Notes under the pieces: model-generated
What the model was told of the DNA's origin: nothing
Database searches by the model: none
The model's input: the letters and a program-made list of their open reading frames with translations, nothing else
Origin: Pseudomonadota bacterium
GTDB taxonomy: Bacteria; Pseudomonadota; Gammaproteobacteria; Pseudomonadales; Moraxellaceae
DNA length: 64,000 nucleotides
Assembly: GCA_023393635.1 (NCBI GenBank)
Contig: JAEWKT010000032.1
Span: 186,001-250,000 of the forward strand
Direction: 5' to 3'
In this document: positions 18,527 to 27,073 of the stretch, piece after piece
How positions within the stretch are numbered: position 1 is the stretch's first letter
How the letters are laid out: each line of letters starts with the position of its first letter
Program-made: the position numbers and the translations under genes

Positions 18527-19888
18527 TTACATTGCAAATTTTTCAGGTTGTTTATCCTTTAAATAAGCCTTTAAAGAATCATCCATTGCATGCAGCCACG
18601 GGGTATGATGCGGTTTAGACATTTTTCCTGTCATCACAGAACGATAGGTTTTATCCCTAAATGCCATAATATTTTCTTTTTTATGCTGTTTCCACTGCAT
18701 AAAAATCTCATTGACCGCATCAATGTCAAAGCTTGGGTAGTCAGTTGCGTTGATTAACTGTTTAATATATTCCCCTTGAAACTTCACCATTTCTTCCGAA
18801 GTCTCCAGATTTTGCTCTTTGATATGCCATTCATGGGTATGACGTTGCATCACCACTTTTTCGGGCAGCTTAATGTCACCCATAATCACATCACGTACAT
18901 ACCATGCTTGAGCATCAAACATATTAAAGGTATACCACTGATCCTGCATGCCTAAATAAAATAGGCGTGGATTCTGCTCCCAAGCCACTCCTCTATATAA
19001 CCCTAGAGGATATAAGCAGTTATGCGTTTTAAGGCGTAGATTTTCAGCCATAAATGGAAAGTGATGCAAATAGCCAGTACACATAATAATGGCATCAATT
19101 TTTGCCGAAGTACCATCACCAAAGTAAGCAGTGTCTTCATCTACCCGAAGCAGGTTGTATTTTTCAAACCAGTTATTTGGCCACTTATAACCCATGGGCT
19201 GACTGCGATAACTACTATAAATGCGCTTGGCACCATATTTATAGCATTGCGAACCAATATCCTCGGCTGAGTAGCTGCTGCCGACTATTAAAATATTTTT
19301 ATCTTTAAATTCTACTGCATCACGAAAATCATGGGCATGTAGGATACGTCCATGAAAGCGGTCAAATCCTTTGTATTCAGGCACTTTAGGTGTAGAGAAG
19401 TGACCAGACGCCACAATCACATAATCAAACTGTTCGGCATACACATGATTTTTTTCATAGTCGCAGACTTGCACCGTAAATTGCTGGGTCTGATTATCAA
19501 AATTAACATGGCGTACAGCGGTGTTAAATCGAACCTGATCTTTGACACCCGCTTTTTCAACACGTCCTTTAATATAATCCCATAGCACAGCGCGTGGTGG
19601 ATAAGACGCGATGGTTTTACCAAAATGTTCATCGAAGGTGTAGTCGGCAAACTCTAAAGCTTCCTTAGGGCCGTTTGACCATAAATAACGATACATGCTG
19701 CCATGTACAGCATCACCGTTTTTATCAATCCCAGTTCGCCATGTATAATTCCACAGGCCGCCCCAATCGCTTTGTTTTTCAAAACATACAATTTCTGGAA
19801 CTGATTGACCTTTGGCCTTTGCTGATTGAAATGCTCTTAATTGAGCCATCCCACTTGGGCCAGCTCCGATAATTGCAATTCGTGTCAT
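18527..19888 (-). CDS. tmm: Flavin-containing monooxygenase, trimethylamine-monooxygenase-like
   Basis: This is a bacterial FMO that oxidises a small amine or sulfide with NADPH and O2. The protein has about 453 aa from ATG 19888, which has GGAGA five bases upstream. It has the FAD motif GAGPSG near residue 8, the FMO-identifying motif FHGRILHAHDF (FxGxxxHxxxF), and the NADPH motif GSSYSAED. Long segments (MYRYLWSNGPKEALEFADYTF, GMQDQWYTFNMFDAQAWYVRD) agree, as I recall them, with characterised bacterial Tmm, which makes trimethylamine N-oxide. No TMAO demethylase or methylated-amine gene is next to it, so substrate and role are inferred. It is monocistronic. Confidence 0.8.
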   Translation of the reverse strand: MTRIAIIGAGPSGMAQLRAFQSAKAKGQSVPEIVCFEKQSDWGGLWNYTWRTGIDKNGDAVHGSMYRYLWSNGPKEALEFADYTFDEHFGKTIASYPPRAVLWDYIKGRVEKAGVKDQVRFNTAVRHVNFDNQTQQFTVQVCDYEKNHVYAEQFDYVIVASGHFSTPKVPEYKGFDRFHGRILHAHDFRDAVEFKDKNILIVGSSYSAEDIGSQCYKYGAKRIYSSYRSQPMGYKWPNNWFEKYNLLRVDEDTAYFGDGTSAKIDAIIMCTGYLHHFPFMAENLRLKTHNCLYPLGLYRGVAWEQNPRLFYLGMQDQWYTFNMFDAQAWYVRDVIMGDIKLPEKVVMQRHTHEWHIKEQNLETSEEMVKFQGEYIKQLINATDYPSFDIDAVNEIFMQWKQHKKENIMAFRDKTYRSVMTGKMSKPHHTPWLHAMDDSLKAYLKDKQPEKFAM

Positions 19889-20478
19889 TGCTATCTCCAT
19901 TAGTTTTGAGTTCTTCGAAAAGCGCTTAAAATCTAATAAATCTCTAGCAAAATTTGAATTCTTAAAATAATACTTAATAAAAATAAAGCAGAAACATCAT
20001 TTCAGGATAGAGATTATCATTGAAATTAAGACGCTTATAAAGCGTAAACAGATTAAATCATCCGCTAGAAAAGCAGATATTTCTGTTCACCAAGAAGAAA
20101 TACATACGTTACAAGAATGCATACTATATCACATTTTCCCATCATTTTATAATTGTTGATTAGCTTTGTTGATTTAGAGGGTGTCGATAAGTAGTAAAAA
20201 TAGTTTAAAGCCTTGATGTTCCTGCATGAAATTTCATAGGATAAATTATAAAAAATTTTAAAAGTTAAGGTTTATTTTGGGCAGATAAAACAGTTTTTTA
20301 TCACAACTTAGGCGAGGATAAGTGACCTGAAATTTGTACAAGACCTGGCATGATTGGCTGCAAAGAAACACCGCATAACACAACTACTCAACAAACAGCC
20401 TTAATGAGATTTATTTAACAGGCATTAGCGGCTATAATCTTGTCTTTCTTAAATTTTAGTAGCGCATCAGGATAGACA
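19889..20478. other. AT-rich divergent intergenic region tmm/glcB
   Basis: This ~590-bp region contains no convincing gene. A possible glcB promoter has TATAAT at 20433-20438, with only a poor -35 (TTTATT, 20410-20415). No conserved RNA element could be recognised. Confidence 0.4.
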
Positions 20479-22665
20479 ATGACTGCACGTATTCAACAAG
20501 GCAAACTAAGTATTGCCAAAGAACTGTACGATTTTATTGAAAACGAAGCCTTGGCTGGTACAGGCGTCGAGAGCGCAACCTACTGGAAAAACTTTGAGCA
20601 AGTGGTCGCTGACTTAACGCCAAAAAATAAAGAGCTACTGGCTAAGCGTGAAGCATTGCAAGCCAAAATTGATGAGTGGCATCGTGCCAATCCTGCTTCT
20701 AACGGCAAATTAGACCAAACGGCTTATCAGGCATTTTTGCGTGATATTGGTTATATCGTGCCAGAAGGCGATGATTTTCAGGTGACTACCACCAATGTGG
20801 ATGAAGAAATTGCCAACCTGGCAGGCGCACAGTTGGTTGTGCCTATCCGTAATGCGCGTTATGCCTTAAACGCTGCCAATGCGCGTTGGGGCTCATTGTA
20901 CGATGCCTTATATGGCACTGACGTTATTTCTGAAGAAGATGGTGCAGAAAAAGGCAAAAGCTATAACCCTGTTCGCGGTAATCAGGTGATTGCATTTGCC
21001 AAAGACTTCCTCAATAAAACTTTTGCTTTAGAGTCTGGCTCACACGCTGATGCCACTCAATATGCAATTGATGGCAAAAAACTGGTTGTTACTTTAAAAA
21101 ATGGCAACACCACTGGTTTAAAAGACACTGCACAACTGGCTGGTTATAATGGTGATGCTGCCAATCCAAGCGAAGTATTACTAAAAAATAATGGTCTTCA
21201 CGTTGTCATTCAAATTGATGCCAACAGCCCAGTGGGTCAAACTGATGCTGCTGGTGTGAAAGATTTATTGATTGAAGCAGCGGTTACCACTATTCAGGAT
21301 TTAGAAGATTCGGTTGCAGCGGTTGACGCTGAAGAAAAAGTTGAAGGCTACCGCAACTGGCTTGGCCTTATGAAGGGTGATTTGCAGGAATCTTTCCAAA
21401 AAGGTGGCAAAACTGTTACCCGTAAAATGAATTCTGACTTAACGTTTACCGATTTAGACGGTGGCGAATTAAAGCTGCATGGTCGCTCATTAATGCTGCT
21501 GCGTAATGTTGGTCATTTAATGACGAATCCTGCTATCTTGGTTGACTTGGGTAATGGGGAAGAAGAAATATTTGAAGGCATCATGGATGCGCTTGTAACT
21601 TCACTGCTCACTTCACATGATATTAAAGGCATTAACCCAATGTCTAACTCACGCACGGGTTCTATGTATATTGTTAAACCAAAAATGCATGGCCCAGAAG
21701 AAGTAAAATTTGCAGTTGAATTGTTTGAGCGTGCTGAACAAACGGCTGGCTTGCCGCCTAAGTCACTCAAAATTGGTATCATGGATGAAGAGCGCCGTAC
21801 ATCTGTTAACTTAAAGGAATGTATCCGCGCTGCAAGCGATCGTACCATCTTTATTAATACAGGCTTTATGGATCGTACTGGTGATGAAATCCATACGTCT
21901 ATGGAAGCAGGCCCAGTGGTACGTAAAGAAGAAGTTAAAAACCAGAAATGGCTGGCAGCTTACGAAAACCGTAACGTGGCTATTGGCTTGGCGTGTGGTT
22001 TACAAGGTAAAGCACAAATTGGTAAGGGCATGTGGCCAAAACCAGACATGATGAAAGACATGCTGGCGACTAAATCTGCACATCCTAAAGCAGGTGCTTC
22101 TTGTGCCTGGGTGCCATCACCAACTGGCGCAGCGTTACACGCGTTGCATTATCATGATACTAACGTTAAGGCACGTCAGGATGAGCTAAAAGCGCAACCT
22201 GCAGCATCGCTAGAAGATTTGCTTACTCCGCCATTGGCAACTGATACCAACTGGACAGCAGATGAGATTACCAACGAGTTAGAAAATAACTGTCAAGGTA
22301 TCTTGGGCTATGTGGTTCGCTGGGTAGATTTAGGCGTTGGCTGCTCGAAAGTATTAGATATCAATAATATTGGTCTAATGGAAGACCGCGCAACATTACG
22401 TATTTCTAGTCAGCATCTGGCCAACTGGTTACGCCATGGCATCGTGAGCCAGCAGCAAGTGCAAGAAGTGCTTGAGCGCATGGCAGTAATTGTAGACGAG
22501 CAAAACGCAAATGATCCATTCTATAAGCCAATGGCACCTAATTTTGCAGGCAGTGTGGCGTTTCAGGCGGCAAGCGATTTAATCTTTAAAGGTACGGTAC
22601 AACCAAGTGGTTACACTGAGCCATTATTGCACGCGGCACGTTTAAAACTAAAAGCCGAGGCTTAA
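20479..22665 (+). CDS. glcB: Malate synthase G
   Basis: GlcB condenses glyoxylate with acetyl-CoA to malate, in the glyoxylate shunt or glycolate use. At 728 aa it has the length of the monomeric G isoform (E. coli 723 aa), not the ~530-aa A form. Recognisable segments are the N-terminal LSIAKELYDFIENEALAGTGV, the TTIQDLEDSVAAVDAEEK segment, GIMDEERRTSVNLKECIRA in the TIM-barrel core, and MEAGPVVRKEEVK. It is monocistronic with its own terminator. Its position near prpBC is compatible with growth on acetate or fatty acids, but no shared regulation is visible. Confidence 0.97.
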   Translation: MTARIQQGKLSIAKELYDFIENEALAGTGVESATYWKNFEQVVADLTPKNKELLAKREALQAKIDEWHRANPASNGKLDQTAYQAFLRDIGYIVPEGDDFQVTTTNVDEEIANLAGAQLVVPIRNARYALNAANARWGSLYDALYGTDVISEEDGAEKGKSYNPVRGNQVIAFAKDFLNKTFALESGSHADATQYAIDGKKLVVTLKNGNTTGLKDTAQLAGYNGDAANPSEVLLKNNGLHVVIQIDANSPVGQTDAAGVKDLLIEAAVTTIQDLEDSVAAVDAEEKVEGYRNWLGLMKGDLQESFQKGGKTVTRKMNSDLTFTDLDGGELKLHGRSLMLLRNVGHLMTNPAILVDLGNGEEEIFEGIMDALVTSLLTSHDIKGINPMSNSRTGSMYIVKPKMHGPEEVKFAVELFERAEQTAGLPPKSLKIGIMDEERRTSVNLKECIRAASDRTIFINTGFMDRTGDEIHTSMEAGPVVRKEEVKNQKWLAAYENRNVAIGLACGLQGKAQIGKGMWPKPDMMKDMLATKSAHPKAGASCAWVPSPTGAALHALHYHDTNVKARQDELKAQPAASLEDLLTPPLATDTNWTADEITNELENNCQGILGYVVRWVDLGVGCSKVLDINNIGLMEDRATLRISSQHLANWLRHGIVSQQQVQEVLERMAVIVDEQNANDPFYKPMAPNFAGSVAFQAASDLIFKGTVQPSGYTEPLLHAARLKLKAEA

Positions 22666-22687
22666 TTTGTTCGTTTAGTTCAAAGAA

Positions 22688-22716
22688 ACCGCTCTTTAAT
22701 TTAGGGCGGTTTTTTT
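22688..22716 (+). terminator. Intrinsic terminator of glcB
   Basis: ACCGCTC / GGGCGGT (one G-T pair) has a 9-nt loop and seven following Ts, about 20 bp after the glcB stop. Confidence 0.85.
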
Positions 22717-22861
22717 ATGAAAAGTGCTTTATGGTAATATTTTTTATCATTGTTTGGTGTCTGGACGGTTTAACAACTTTACATCAAAAAGCACAGTCGC
22801 CATTAAAGCGAACTTTTATTTAATGTTATGATAAATCTGCTTGCATGGAGAGTAGCCGCGA

Positions 22862-23767
22862 GTGAAAGACAAAAAAAGCAGCAATTTTCGTAATATCGGT
22901 TTGGTTGGTCGTACTGGCAAATCATCTGTAGTGGATACTCTATGTCTGCTTTATGATTATTTGCTCCAAAAAGGCCTGCATCCTATTTTTGATGCAGAAA
23001 CCGCAGAGCTAGTCCCTGTCACCACTGCTCAAGTAGTATCCCGCGCTTTATTGGGGGAAACATGTGATCTTGTTATTGTGGTAGGTGGAGATGGCTCTTT
23101 GTTGCATGCCGCGCGTACGCTAGTTCGCCATAGAACCCCTGTGATTGGCATTAACCGTGGGCGTCTTGGCTTTTTAACCGATGTGTCACCACACGAAGTG
23201 CTGTATAAGCTTGATCAGGTGTTTAATGGCCAATACACCATTGACCAGCGTTTTTTACTACAGCTCGAAGTACGTTCAGGCAATCATGTAAAATATGAAG
23301 CCATTGCCTTAAATGATATTGTATTGCATGCAGGTAAATCGGTGCATATGATTGATTTTGAACTCAGTATTGATGGACATTATGTCTATCGCCAGCATAG
23401 TGATGGCCTGATTATTTCCACACCCACGGGTTCTACCGCCTATGCGTTATCTGCTGGGGGGCCAATTATGTATCCAACCATGGATGCGGTGGTAATTGTT
23501 CCCATGCACCCGCATACGTTATCAAGTAGGCCAATTGTGGTGGGCGGCGAAAGTGAAATTAAAATCCAGATCCGCGATAATCGGGTATTGCCTATGGTGA
23601 GTGCCGATGGCCAAACCAGTTTATCCCTACAAGTAGGTGACTGGTTGCATATACGCAAATGTCCCTTCAAATTGAGTTTATTACATCCACCTGGCTATGA
23701 TTTTTATGCGGCATGCCGTACTAAATTAGGCTGGAACAAAGACTTTGATAGTTTCCAAGAGGAATAA
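22862..23767 (+). CDS. nadK: NAD kinase
   Basis: NadK phosphorylates NAD to NADP using ATP. The 301-aa protein carries the diagnostic GGDGS motif (VIVVGGDGSLLHAAR), the second motif GINRGRLGFLTD, the NDIVLH segment and STPTGSTAYALSAGGPIM. The start codon is GTG, with GGAGAG about ten bases upstream. It is followed after five bases by the small yeaC-like gene, with which it is probably cotranscribed. Confidence 0.97.
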   Translation: MKDKKSSNFRNIGLVGRTGKSSVVDTLCLLYDYLLQKGLHPIFDAETAELVPVTTAQVVSRALLGETCDLVIVVGGDGSLLHAARTLVRHRTPVIGINRGRLGFLTDVSPHEVLYKLDQVFNGQYTIDQRFLLQLEVRSGNHVKYEAIALNDIVLHAGKSVHMIDFELSIDGHYVYRQHSDGLIISTPTGSTAYALSAGGPIMYPTMDAVVIVPMHPHTLSSRPIVVGGESEIKIQIRDNRVLPMVSADGQTSLSLQVGDWLHIRKCPFKLSLLHPPGYDFYAACRTKLGWNKDFDSFQEE

Positions 23768-23772
23768 GATCA

Positions 23773-24060
23773 ATGAATGTTGACCAAATACTGGCTGCCT
23801 TAACCCCAGAAATTGTAGCGCGTTTTAAAACCGCCATTGAAATTGGTAAATGGCCCGATGGCCGTCTGCTAAGCCCTGAACAACGTGAAACTTGCATGCA
23901 AGCGGTTTTGGCGTGGGAACATGCTCATTTGCCAGAAGAAGAGCGTACGGGCTATATTGATCGTGGGACAAAGAAAAAAGATGAAACATGTGATTCACAT
24001 GACCATCGTGATTCTAGCGAGAAGAATCCCAATGAAGAACGTCCATTGCGTCTGGTTTAA
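23773..24060 (+). CDS. YeaC-like protein (DUF1315 family)
   Basis: A 95-aa acidic protein whose first ~60 residues (MNVDQILAALTPEIVARFKT, then a GKWPDGRLLSPEQRE motif) match E. coli YeaC, a conserved protein of unknown function. The tail after residue 65 is highly charged and low complexity (Lys, Asp, His, Glu). It lies five bases behind nadK, and this pairing is the only functional hint. It is soluble, with no signal or membrane segment. Confidence 0.85.
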   Translation: MNVDQILAALTPEIVARFKTAIEIGKWPDGRLLSPEQRETCMQAVLAWEHAHLPEEERTGYIDRGTKKKDETCDSHDHRDSSEKNPNEERPLRLV

Positions 24061-24217
24061 TTGTTATGTTGCTCACATAAATAATAGCTAAATAGTACCG
24101 CTTCGCTACTCGGCCAGTGGTGCTGTTAAAGTTTATGGTTTGAAGCATTCATTTAAGGTTATTGTTTTAAATTTACTTATTTTAATTAACTATTTTTAAA
24201 CTACTTTTTAGAAAATT

Positions 24218-24631
24218 ATGAAAAATCTCTTTAAATATTTATTGCTTGTCAGTCTGTTTATTCATATTAATGCATGGGCTGATGATAATGAGACAGAAGT
24301 GACTTATGACTTTTTTACTGGCACAGTAGAGCTTGCACCGCCGCAAAGTCCCAGCCCATTACTGCTTAAACGCTGTGATGGTGCTAGCAATCAGTATTGG
24401 TTAATTGACCACAAGCCGAATGTGATTGCTCAATTTATGCAGGATTATAAACAGCAATTGGCTAGTGCCTCTCAAGCAGGTAAAAAAATCCAGTTGACAG
24501 TGATTGGGGCTTATCAGCAAAAAAATGATGAGAATTTTTTGCGTGTGGGTGAGCTAGAAGATATTAAACCCAATACCTCTTGCCATCTTGCAGACTGGTT
24601 AGAGAGTCTTGAATCTGAGCAAGTGGATTAA
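24218..24631 (+). CDS. Exported hypothetical protein
   Basis: The family is not recognised. The 137-aa protein has a clear signal peptide (MKNLFKYLLLVSLFIHINAWA, cleavage near residue 21) and a small periplasmic domain with two cysteines (LLKRCDG and NTSCHLA), which may form a disulfide. The body alternates short hydrophobic strands, consistent with a small beta-rich fold. It is preceded by ~155 bp of AT-rich DNA and followed by ~190 bp before sohB, so it is probably monocistronic. Confidence 0.6.
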   Translation: MKNLFKYLLLVSLFIHINAWADDNETEVTYDFFTGTVELAPPQSPSPLLLKRCDGASNQYWLIDHKPNVIAQFMQDYKQQLASASQAGKKIQLTVIGAYQQKNDENFLRVGELEDIKPNTSCHLADWLESLESEQVD

Positions 24632-24823
24632 TTATTGCTTTATTGGCATAAATTTCTACTGGTTAAAAATCAATAGATTTGCGCTATAAGGCTTTTTTGC
24701 ATGTCACTTAGTGATAGGTAGCACACGCTAAAACAGCTTTGCGTATAAAATAATTGAGACGCTTTGCTATTTTTATTTATCTATTGAATTTTAGCCATTT
24801 AGCCTCCATACACTTTTAGTTAA

Positions 24824-25813
24824 GTGATTAAAATTAAGAGAACTTCGATGTTATTTCATATTCCAAAGCTGCCATCAGAAATGCAAATTACCCATTTAAA
24901 TGCAAAGCTAGAAGGGCAGCAGCGCAAGTTAGCAGAAACTTTGATGGGCTGGAGCGAAAAACGTGAGCTAAACAAGCGTCTTGATCGTCAGGAAAAGCAA
25001 CGCAAAAAAGACAATCAAAAAATTTATGTGCTTGATTTTAAGGGCGATATGCAAGCCAGTAGCGTAGAACATTTGCGCGAAGAAATAACTGTAATTTTAT
25101 CCATCGCTAAGGCTGGCCGTGACCGTGTAGTTCTGCGCTTAGAAAGCCCAGGTGGTTTAGTGCATGGTTATGGCTTGGCCGCTGCTCAATTGGCGCGCTT
25201 GCGTGAAGCTGGTTTTAACTTAACCATTTGCGTGGATAAAGTGGCTGCAAGTGGCGGCTATATGATGGCTTGTATTGCACAAGAAATTATAGCGGCTCCT
25301 TTTGCTGTGGTGGGTTCTATTGGGGTGGTGGCACAAATGCCTAACTTTCACAAGTTTTTGCAGCAGCATAATATTGATTTTGATGTCTATACTGCGGGTG
25401 AATACAAGCGCACCGTGACTGTGTTTGGTGAAAACTCTGATGAAGATCGGGCTAAGTTTGAGCAAGAGTTACAGCAAACGCATGTGTTATTTAAGCACTT
25501 TATTGAAAAGTTCCGTCCCCAATTAAATGTGAGCGCAGTGGCTACTGGCGAGCATTGGTATGGTGAAGACGCCTTAAAACTAAATCTGGTAGATAAGCTG
25601 GAAACTTCAGATGCGTATTTACTGTCGTTGCTGCCCAAGCATGATATTTACGTGCTGCATTCACGTAAAAAGCCAACACTGGGTGAAAAGTTGGGTTTGC
25701 AGGCTGCTCAATTGAGTGCTGAGCTTGCACCTGTACTCACCAATGTATTGCGTGATAGCTTAATGAAGCTGAGCAGTAAAGTTGTTATGTTAAAAGATAG
25801 TCGTTTAAGTTGA
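24824..25813 (+). CDS. sohB: SohB-like S49 serine peptidase lacking the N-terminal anchor
   Basis: S49-family peptidase related to SppA and SohB, inferred to degrade membrane-embedded peptide remnants. The catalytic domain follows E. coli SohB closely: VLDFKGDMQASSVEHLREE, VVLRLESPGGLVHGYGLAA, the nucleophile serine in KVAASGGYMMAC, and the lysine in YTAGEYKRT. E. coli SohB begins with a membrane helix. This one starts with a charged, probably coiled region (residues 20-70) and has no obvious anchor. GTG 24824 opens the frame; ATG 24848 (MLFHIPKLP) is the likelier real start. A strong terminator follows. Confidence 0.88.
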   Translation: MIKIKRTSMLFHIPKLPSEMQITHLNAKLEGQQRKLAETLMGWSEKRELNKRLDRQEKQRKKDNQKIYVLDFKGDMQASSVEHLREEITVILSIAKAGRDRVVLRLESPGGLVHGYGLAAAQLARLREAGFNLTICVDKVAASGGYMMACIAQEIIAAPFAVVGSIGVVAQMPNFHKFLQQHNIDFDVYTAGEYKRTVTVFGENSDEDRAKFEQELQQTHVLFKHFIEKFRPQLNVSAVATGEHWYGEDALKLNLVDKLETSDAYLLSLLPKHDIYVLHSRKKPTLGEKLGLQAAQLSAELAPVLTNVLRDSLMKLSSKVVMLKDSRLS

Positions 25814-25826
25814 TGCAATAGCTGTG

Positions 25827-25860
25827 TAAAAAACGCCTGCTAATCAGGCGTTTTTTTATA
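25827..25860. terminator. Bidirectional terminator sohB/ybiB
   Basis: AACGCCTG-ctaat-CAGGCGTT is flanked by A and T runs between two convergent genes. Confidence 0.9.
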
Positions 25861-25869
25861 TTCTTATTT

Positions 25870-26880
25870 TTAAAATCGCTGTACCCACATTTGCTCAGCC
25901 AGTTGCATGGCTTCTTGCATATTATCTGCTTTTTGTAAGGTATAAAGTGCCAGCGCCATGGTGCCAATTACGGCCTGATAGCCATAATCATGTTGGGCAT
26001 TGCCTTGCCAAACCTGCATAAAATAATTTAAATCAAATGCTGCTTCTGGATCAGAGCGCGTGGTATTAAGCATTGGCCACTCTAGCTCATAATTTTCACC
26101 ATTTTTGATGCCGCAAACCAGTGTGCGCGCATCAGGATTACGCTCAAATTCACCACCTTCACCTTTAATCACAGCAGTATTTTGGTAGCCTAACAGTTGC
26201 GCAGCCTGCTGGTGTGAGGTGCGGTAAGCTGGATGAAAAATAGCTTGTAGCGTTGCAGAGGCATTATACGGATTAATCAGCCGTGCCAAGGTATGTACAG
26301 GCGAGCGTAAGCCCATAATATTACGCATTTCAATAATTTCACCGAGGCGTGGTGAAAAAGCAGACAAAGGCATATAGGCAAAATGATGCTGAGCCAGAGA
26401 TTGTTCAACCTGCGCATTGGTGTGGCAGATTGGATAACCTAGTTGCGTCAGCACATCTTCGCTATAGAGACGATTAATGGTATGGCCAGCCGCACCATGC
26501 ATAAACACTTTAATACCATGTTTAGCAAGTGTCAGGGCAGCCAGTAAAAACCACGGATAATGCTTACGTTTTCCTGCATAGCTAGACCAGTCCAAGTCCA
26601 CTTGCAAAGGCGCAAGTGTTAAACGGTCTTTGGTAGCCTGGACAAAACCTGCCAACTCCTCAATAGATTCTTCCTGCACGCGCAACAGCATTAAAAATGC
26701 GCCAAGCTGAATATCCAGTACTTCACCATCAAGGATCATCCCAAAGGCTGCATAGGCCTCGTCATAGGTGAGTGAGCGGCTACTGCGCTTCCCTTTACCC
26801 AAAATGCGCACATACTGGGCAAAAGGATGTTCATTATCTTTATACAAATTAGGCTGGGGGCGAGGACGGGCAGTGGTCAT
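25870..26880 (-). CDS. ybiB: YbiB-like protein (TrpD2, phosphoribosyltransferase-fold)
   Basis: A 336-aa homologue of anthranilate phosphoribosyltransferase (TrpD) of the YbiB/TrpD2 branch. E. coli YbiB is reported as a nucleic-acid-binding protein of the LexA regulon rather than a biosynthetic enzyme. Shared features are the N-terminal helical domain (RILGKGKRSSRSLTYDEAYAAFGMILDGEVLDIQLGAFLMLLR), the AHTLARL-type segment (here VHTLARLINPY) and VIKGEGGEFERNPD, where TrpD would have its active-site loop. It stands alone, away from any trp gene, which supports the non-tryptophan role. It is divergent from the acyl-CoA dehydrogenase. Confidence 0.85.
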   Translation of the reverse strand: MTTARPRPQPNLYKDNEHPFAQYVRILGKGKRSSRSLTYDEAYAAFGMILDGEVLDIQLGAFLMLLRVQEESIEELAGFVQATKDRLTLAPLQVDLDWSSYAGKRKHYPWFLLAALTLAKHGIKVFMHGAAGHTINRLYSEDVLTQLGYPICHTNAQVEQSLAQHHFAYMPLSAFSPRLGEIIEMRNIMGLRSPVHTLARLINPYNASATLQAIFHPAYRTSHQQAAQLLGYQNTAVIKGEGGEFERNPDARTLVCGIKNGENYELEWPMLNTTRSDPEAAFDLNYFMQVWQGNAQHDYGYQAVIGTMALALYTLQKADNMQEAMQLAEQMWVQRF

Positions 26881-26984
26881 GACAAATTATCTCTAAAGCT
26901 AACTTATTCATTTTACGCGATATGGAAAAAATAAGCTGTGACGCAATGCAACCAGCACTGGGCAGAAATAACCTCAGTTTGGTA

Positions 26985-26998
26985 TGAATAAATATTCA
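26985..26998. promoter_or_regulatory. Perfect palindrome in the acyl-CoA dehydrogenase promoter
   Basis: TGAAT-AAAT-ATTCA lies just upstream of a TATAAT at 27019-27024 and so covers the expected -35 region. It is a good operator candidate. It happens to fit the ARG-box consensus (TGAATwwwwATTCA), though the downstream gene is not an arginine gene. Confidence 0.45.
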
Positions 26999-27073
26999 TT
27001 AATGAAAAAACTATCGCGTATAATGGAATAACTGCTCTAACTGTTTTTCGATCAATTTTGAAAGGATTTTTTT

